A stretch of 64,000 nucleotides of DNA from Oscillospiraceae bacterium (lineage in GTDB: Bacteria; Bacillota; Clostridia; Oscillospirales; Oscillospiraceae): the NCBI GenBank assembly GCA_017416685.1, contig JAFQBN010000004.1, positions 1 to 64,000 on the forward strand. The letters run 5' to 3'. Position numbers and translations under genes: made by a program. Below are positions 60,936-64,000 of this stretch, piece after piece. The notes beneath the pieces are model-generated. The model saw only the letters and a list, made by a program, of their open reading frames with translations. It made no database searches and had not been told where the DNA came from. Each line of letters starts with the position of its first letter. Position 1 is the stretch's first letter.

Positions 60936-62327
60936 ATGAAGCTGGCCCTGCTTGTTGCCAACCGTGGTTTCTTCCCCAGCACCGTTATTTCTTCCGCCCG
61001 AGAGGAGATGACCGCCGCCTTTAAGCGCGCGGGCGTGGACCCCCTCTACCCCAATCTGTCCGCCACCCGTCACGGCGCGGTGGAGACCACTGCCGAGGGC
61101 ATGGTCTTTGCCGATTTTCTGGAGGCCCATCGCGGCGATTACGATGGTCTGGTCATCTGCCTGCCCAACTTCGGCGACGAAAACGGCATTAAGGCCGCCA
61201 TCGCCCGCTGTGATGTACCCATCCTGCTGCAGGCCTATCCCGACCAGCTGGACGAGATGGACTTTGAGCATCGCCGGGACGCTTTCTGCGGCAAGCTGGC
61301 CCTGTGCAGCGTGCTGGCCCAGATGAAGAAGAAGTTCACCACCTTCCTGCCCTTCACCGTCCACCCCTCTACCGCCGAGTTTGACGATCAGCTGAAGAAG
61401 TTCGTGGGCATCTGCAGCATCGTCAAAAAGATGCGTCAGATGCGCCTTGGCGCTGTGGGCGCCCGCACCACCGCCTTCAAGAGCGTGCGTTTTGACGAGA
61501 TGGCTCTGGAGTCTCACGGCATTGACGTGGAAAGCTACGATATGTCCAACGTGTTCGTGGCCATCAAGGAGCTGGCTGACAACGACGAGGCCGTGCAGAA
61601 CCGCCTTGCCGACCTGCACCGTGTGTGCGACTACTCCGGCGCACCTGAAGGCCGCGATGTGACCCTGGCCAAGTTCGCCGTGGTCATCGACAACATGGTC
61701 CGCGACAACAAGCTGGACGCTCTGGCCATCCGCTGCTGGAGCGAGCTACAGCAGCAGCTGGGTATCACCCCCTGCGCCGCTATGGGTCTTTTGAATCAGG
61801 AGGGTATCCCCACCGTGTGCGAGACCGACTCCACCAACGCCCTGGCTATGGCCGGTCTGTCCCTGGCCTCCGGCTGTGCCGCCGGCTGCCTGGACTGGAA
61901 CAACAACTACGGCGAGGATCCCAACCGCTGCATTCTGTTCCACTGCGGTCCCTTCCCCATGGATCTGATGGAGGGTCCCGGCCATGTGGAGCAGCACAAG
62001 ATGCTGTCCAAGTCCTACGGCGACAACTGCAGCTGGGGTCTGAATGTGGGCAAGATCAAGCCCGGCGTCGTCACCTACTGCGGCTTCCGCACCGAAAACG
62101 GCGAAGTGCAGTTCTACGTCGGCACCGGTGAGGTCGTGGACGCCCCCGTGGCTAAGGAGTTCTTCGGCACCTACGCCGTGCTGGAGACCGAGGACCTGCA
62201 GCGCAAGTTGCAGAGCCTGTGCACTGCCGGTTTCCGCCACCATGTGGCCATCACCCGCGGCGACGTGGCCGAGGCCGTGGCCGAAGCCTTTACCAAATAT
62301 CTGGGCTATCGCCGTATTGAACTGTAA
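60936..62327 (+). CDS. L-fucose/L-arabinose isomerase-like protein
   Basis: A 463-residue protein of the FucI/AraA fold family. The start is the ATG at 60936 (MKLALLVANRGFFPS), with AGGAGG before it. The N-terminal domain has the Rossmann-like subdomain (VICLPNFGDENGIKAAI, then PILLQAYPDQ). The C-terminal part contains CETDSTNALAMAGLSLASG and HCGPFPMDL, where Glu, Asp and His can bind Mn2+. Sugar specificity is unknown. First gene of the LacI-controlled operon. Confidence 0.82.
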   Translation: MKLALLVANRGFFPSTVISSAREEMTAAFKRAGVDPLYPNLSATRHGAVETTAEGMVFADFLEAHRGDYDGLVICLPNFGDENGIKAAIARCDVPILLQAYPDQLDEMDFEHRRDAFCGKLALCSVLAQMKKKFTTFLPFTVHPSTAEFDDQLKKFVGICSIVKKMRQMRLGAVGARTTAFKSVRFDEMALESHGIDVESYDMSNVFVAIKELADNDEAVQNRLADLHRVCDYSGAPEGRDVTLAKFAVVIDNMVRDNKLDALAIRCWSELQQQLGITPCAAMGLLNQEGIPTVCETDSTNALAMAGLSLASGCAAGCLDWNNNYGEDPNRCILFHCGPFPMDLMEGPGHVEQHKMLSKSYGDNCSWGLNVGKIKPGVVTYCGFRTENGEVQFYVGTGEVVDAPVAKEFFGTYAVLETEDLQRKLQSLCTAGFRHHVAITRGDVAEAVAEAFTKYLGYRRIEL

Positions 62328-62362
62328 AGCCAACACTGATATAATAGAAGGAGCGTATAAAA

Positions 62363-63328
62363 ATGCCTGTTATCACCAACCGTGCCAAGTCCCTTGAAAT
62401 CGCTGAGAAGGCCGCCGTAAACGGCACCAGCATTGCCATCTTCGGCACCGCCAGCCACTGGAACACCGAGGCCATCCTGATGGCTGCCCAGCGCATCGCT
62501 GAGAAGTACGAGCTGGAGTACGTCCCCGTGGTGGTGTCCTCCACCTTTACTTACGACCACATGGCTCAGTGCAAGCGCATGCTGCACTGCGGCGACCCCA
62601 AGCTGGGCCTGATCTCCAACATGGCCCACCTGCACGCCCTGTGCGACGATAAGCACTCCCCCTACCGCAACGTCGTCGTCCTGCCCCATCTGGACCACGC
62701 CGACCCCATCAAGGACCGCTGGGCCCTGACCGTGGGCAGCCAGTACTTCTCCAGCGTCATGTTCGATGCCCAGCGTTTCCCCTACGAGGAAAACCTGAAG
62801 ATGACCAAGGATTACGTGGACGCCTACGGCAAGGATGTGCTGGTGGAAGGTATCATGGAGATGCTGAACGTGGAGGGTAGCTCCCGCGCCGCTCAGGCCG
62901 ACAACTACTGCGACCGCGCCAAGGAGTTCGTTGACTACACCGGTATCGACTTCATGGTGGCCGACCTGGGCACCGAGCAGCAGGCCGCCACCACCGGCGC
63001 CGGCACCTACTACGGCGACCGCGCCCGCAAGCTGACCGAGGTGCTGGGCAAGAAGATGTTGGTTCTGCACGGCACCTCCTGCCTGACCAACGAGCAGATC
63101 CGCGGCCTGTCCGATGACGGCGTGCTGCGCGTGAATATGTGGACCCGTATCGCCCGCGAGGCCGGCCAGTTCGCCGCCAAGAACGCCATCGCCCGTCTGG
63201 ACCAGATGGAGGCCGGCGTGTTCGACGCTGCCGACTCCTACCGCTATATCCAGGACTGCACCGAGTATGCCACCGACATGATGGTGGAGCTGATGGAGTC
63301 CTTCGGCTACGGCAACTGGAAGTGCTGA
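62363..63328 (+). CDS. Class II fructose-bisphosphate aldolase-like protein
   Basis: A 321-residue TIM-barrel protein of the ketose-bisphosphate aldolase family. VVLPHLDHADPIKDRWAL gives the catalytic Asp and first zinc His; VMFDAQRFPYEENLKMTKDYVDAYG and MLVLHGTSCLTNEQIRGLSDDGVLRVNMWT are conserved. The usual second zinc His in the GTxHGxY segment is absent: the line reads LGTEQQAATTGAGTYYGD. The activity may therefore differ from classical aldolases. Co-transcribed 35 nt after the isomerase. Confidence 0.8.
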   Translation: MPVITNRAKSLEIAEKAAVNGTSIAIFGTASHWNTEAILMAAQRIAEKYELEYVPVVVSSTFTYDHMAQCKRMLHCGDPKLGLISNMAHLHALCDDKHSPYRNVVVLPHLDHADPIKDRWALTVGSQYFSSVMFDAQRFPYEENLKMTKDYVDAYGKDVLVEGIMEMLNVEGSSRAAQADNYCDRAKEFVDYTGIDFMVADLGTEQQAATTGAGTYYGDRARKLTEVLGKKMLVLHGTSCLTNEQIRGLSDDGVLRVNMWTRIAREAGQFAAKNAIARLDQMEAGVFDAADSYRYIQDCTEYATDMMVELMESFGYGNWKC

Positions 63329-63410
63329 TTTTACGGGCGGCACGGCGAAATGTCGTGCCGCCCATATATACGCCCGCGGCAAATTTCAAACATAAAGGAA
63401 GTTGACTGTT

Positions 63411-64000
63411 ATGGAAAAAACCAAAGTTGTGTTCACCGGCATCAAGCAGGTGGAACTGCAGACTGAGGAGATCCCCGCCCTCGGGGACGGCGATCTTCTG
63501 CTGGAAAACGAAGTCTCCCTCATCAGCACGGGTACCGAGCTGACCTGTCTGGAGGCCAACGTGGACCCCGACTCCATGTGGGCCACCAAATCCATCAAGT
63601 ACCCCATGCTGCCCGGCTACTCCATGGTGGGCAAGGTGGTGGCCGCCGGCAAGGACGTCCCTGCCGGCTACATTGGCAAGCGCATCATGTACGCCAAGGG
63701 TCACGCCACCCATCACGTGCTGCCCGCCGCCTGCGATGACATCAATTTCTACAACTTTGTACCCGACTCGGTCAGCTCCGTGGACGCCACCTTTGCCACC
63801 ATCGGCTGTATCGTCATGGCCAGCATCCGCGTGGCCAAAATCCGCCCCGGTGAGGTTTGCGTGGTCTACGGCGCCGGTCTGATCGGTCAGTTCGCCGCCC
63901 GCCTTGCCAAGGCCGCCGGTGCCACCCGCGTCATTGTCACCGACGTGTCCGATCTGCGTTTGGACCTGCTGCCCCGTGATCCCTGCTTTATCCCCGTCAA
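63411..64000 (+). CDS. MDR-family dehydrogenase (partial, runs off the window)
   Basis: First 196 codons of a medium-chain dehydrogenase/reductase. GroES-like domain opens MEKTKVVFTGIKQVELQTEEIPALG, with LISTGTELTCLEAN in place of the zinc-site CGTDxH and LPGYSMVGKVVAAG. The coenzyme domain begins VVYGAGLIGQFAARLAKAAGATRVIVTDVSD. The canonical catalytic zinc ligands are not evident, so it may be a zinc-independent or atypical polyol/sugar dehydrogenase. Third gene of the LacI-controlled operon, 82 nt after the aldolase. The C-terminus lies beyond 64000. Confidence 0.8.
   Translation, partial: MEKTKVVFTGIKQVELQTEEIPALGDGDLLLENEVSLISTGTELTCLEANVDPDSMWATKSIKYPMLPGYSMVGKVVAAGKDVPAGYIGKRIMYAKGHATHHVLPAACDDINFYNFVPDSVSSVDATFATIGCIVMASIRVAKIRPGEVCVVYGAGLIGQFAARLAKAAGATRVIVTDVSDLRLDLLPRDPCFIPV

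Overview
The window looks like the chromosome of a strictly anaerobic, spore-forming, GC-rich member of the Clostridia, probably an Oscillospiraceae-type gut bacterium. Evidence: two sporulation loci (spoIIGA-sigE and spoIIAA-spoIIAB-sigF), an Rnf complex, a trimeric [FeFe]-hydrogenase, Flx/Hdr and Nfn bifurcation modules, no respiratory chain, and strong GGAGG ribosome sites. The genus is inference. No rRNA, tRNA or CRISPR array was seen.

Layout. 1-2090: AT-rich integrase end of an integrative element (excisionase, tyrosine recombinase, small MobC-like protein) inserted at the 3' end of guaA; the rest lies left of the window. 2091-8500: a GMP synthetase lacking its glutaminase domain, a ROK sugar kinase, and divergent sugar-nucleotide genes (PfkB kinase, GalE, NahK-like anomeric kinase, nucleotidyltransferase). 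8500-13380: rnfCDGEAB. 13550-18500: a 45-residue Cys/Gly-rich protein, an S-layer-homology protein, the NADH sensor Rex, sigE/spoIIGA, a radical SAM protein and a DUF951 protein. 18660-23335: an S41 protease with SLH repeats, then two CobW/COG0523 GTPases (one with a His/Cys repeat tract, one fused to a DUF1980-like domain) and a CBM9-like protein. 23370-28640: LysR regulator and divergent hydCBA.

28749-39863 is the most interesting part: eleven tightly packed minus-strand genes encoding an LDH-fold dehydrogenase with the malate-type Arg, class II fumarase, HdrB, HdrC, HdrA, MvhD/FlxD, three Flx-like subunits and a soluble two-subunit fumarate reductase. The order follows oxaloacetate to malate to fumarate to succinate, with a flavin-based electron-bifurcation module between fumarase and fumarate reductase. 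A perfect 18-bp Rex operator lies 151 bp upstream of the first start codon, and rex itself is in the window with a near-consensus site at its own promoter. This suggests an NADH-responsive, possibly ferredoxin-producing fumarate reduction system. Next come nfnAB (transhydrogenase), spoIIA, a GNAT protein, a nucleoside phosphorylase and the Trk potassium system.

48680-64000 is catabolic and accessory: SseB-like protein, amidohydrolase, Na+/solute symporter, and a set divergent from an AraC regulator (ASRT-like protein, metal-site-degenerate M24/creatinase-like enzyme, creatininase family, ureidoglycolate-lyase family). Then an aminotransferase, an acyl-CoA ligase, a second AraC regulator, and a LacI regulator divergent from a FucI/AraA-like isomerase, a class II aldolase relative and an MDR dehydrogenase that runs off the end. 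The LacI-controlled promoter is near-consensus with a 20-bp palindrome at its -10.
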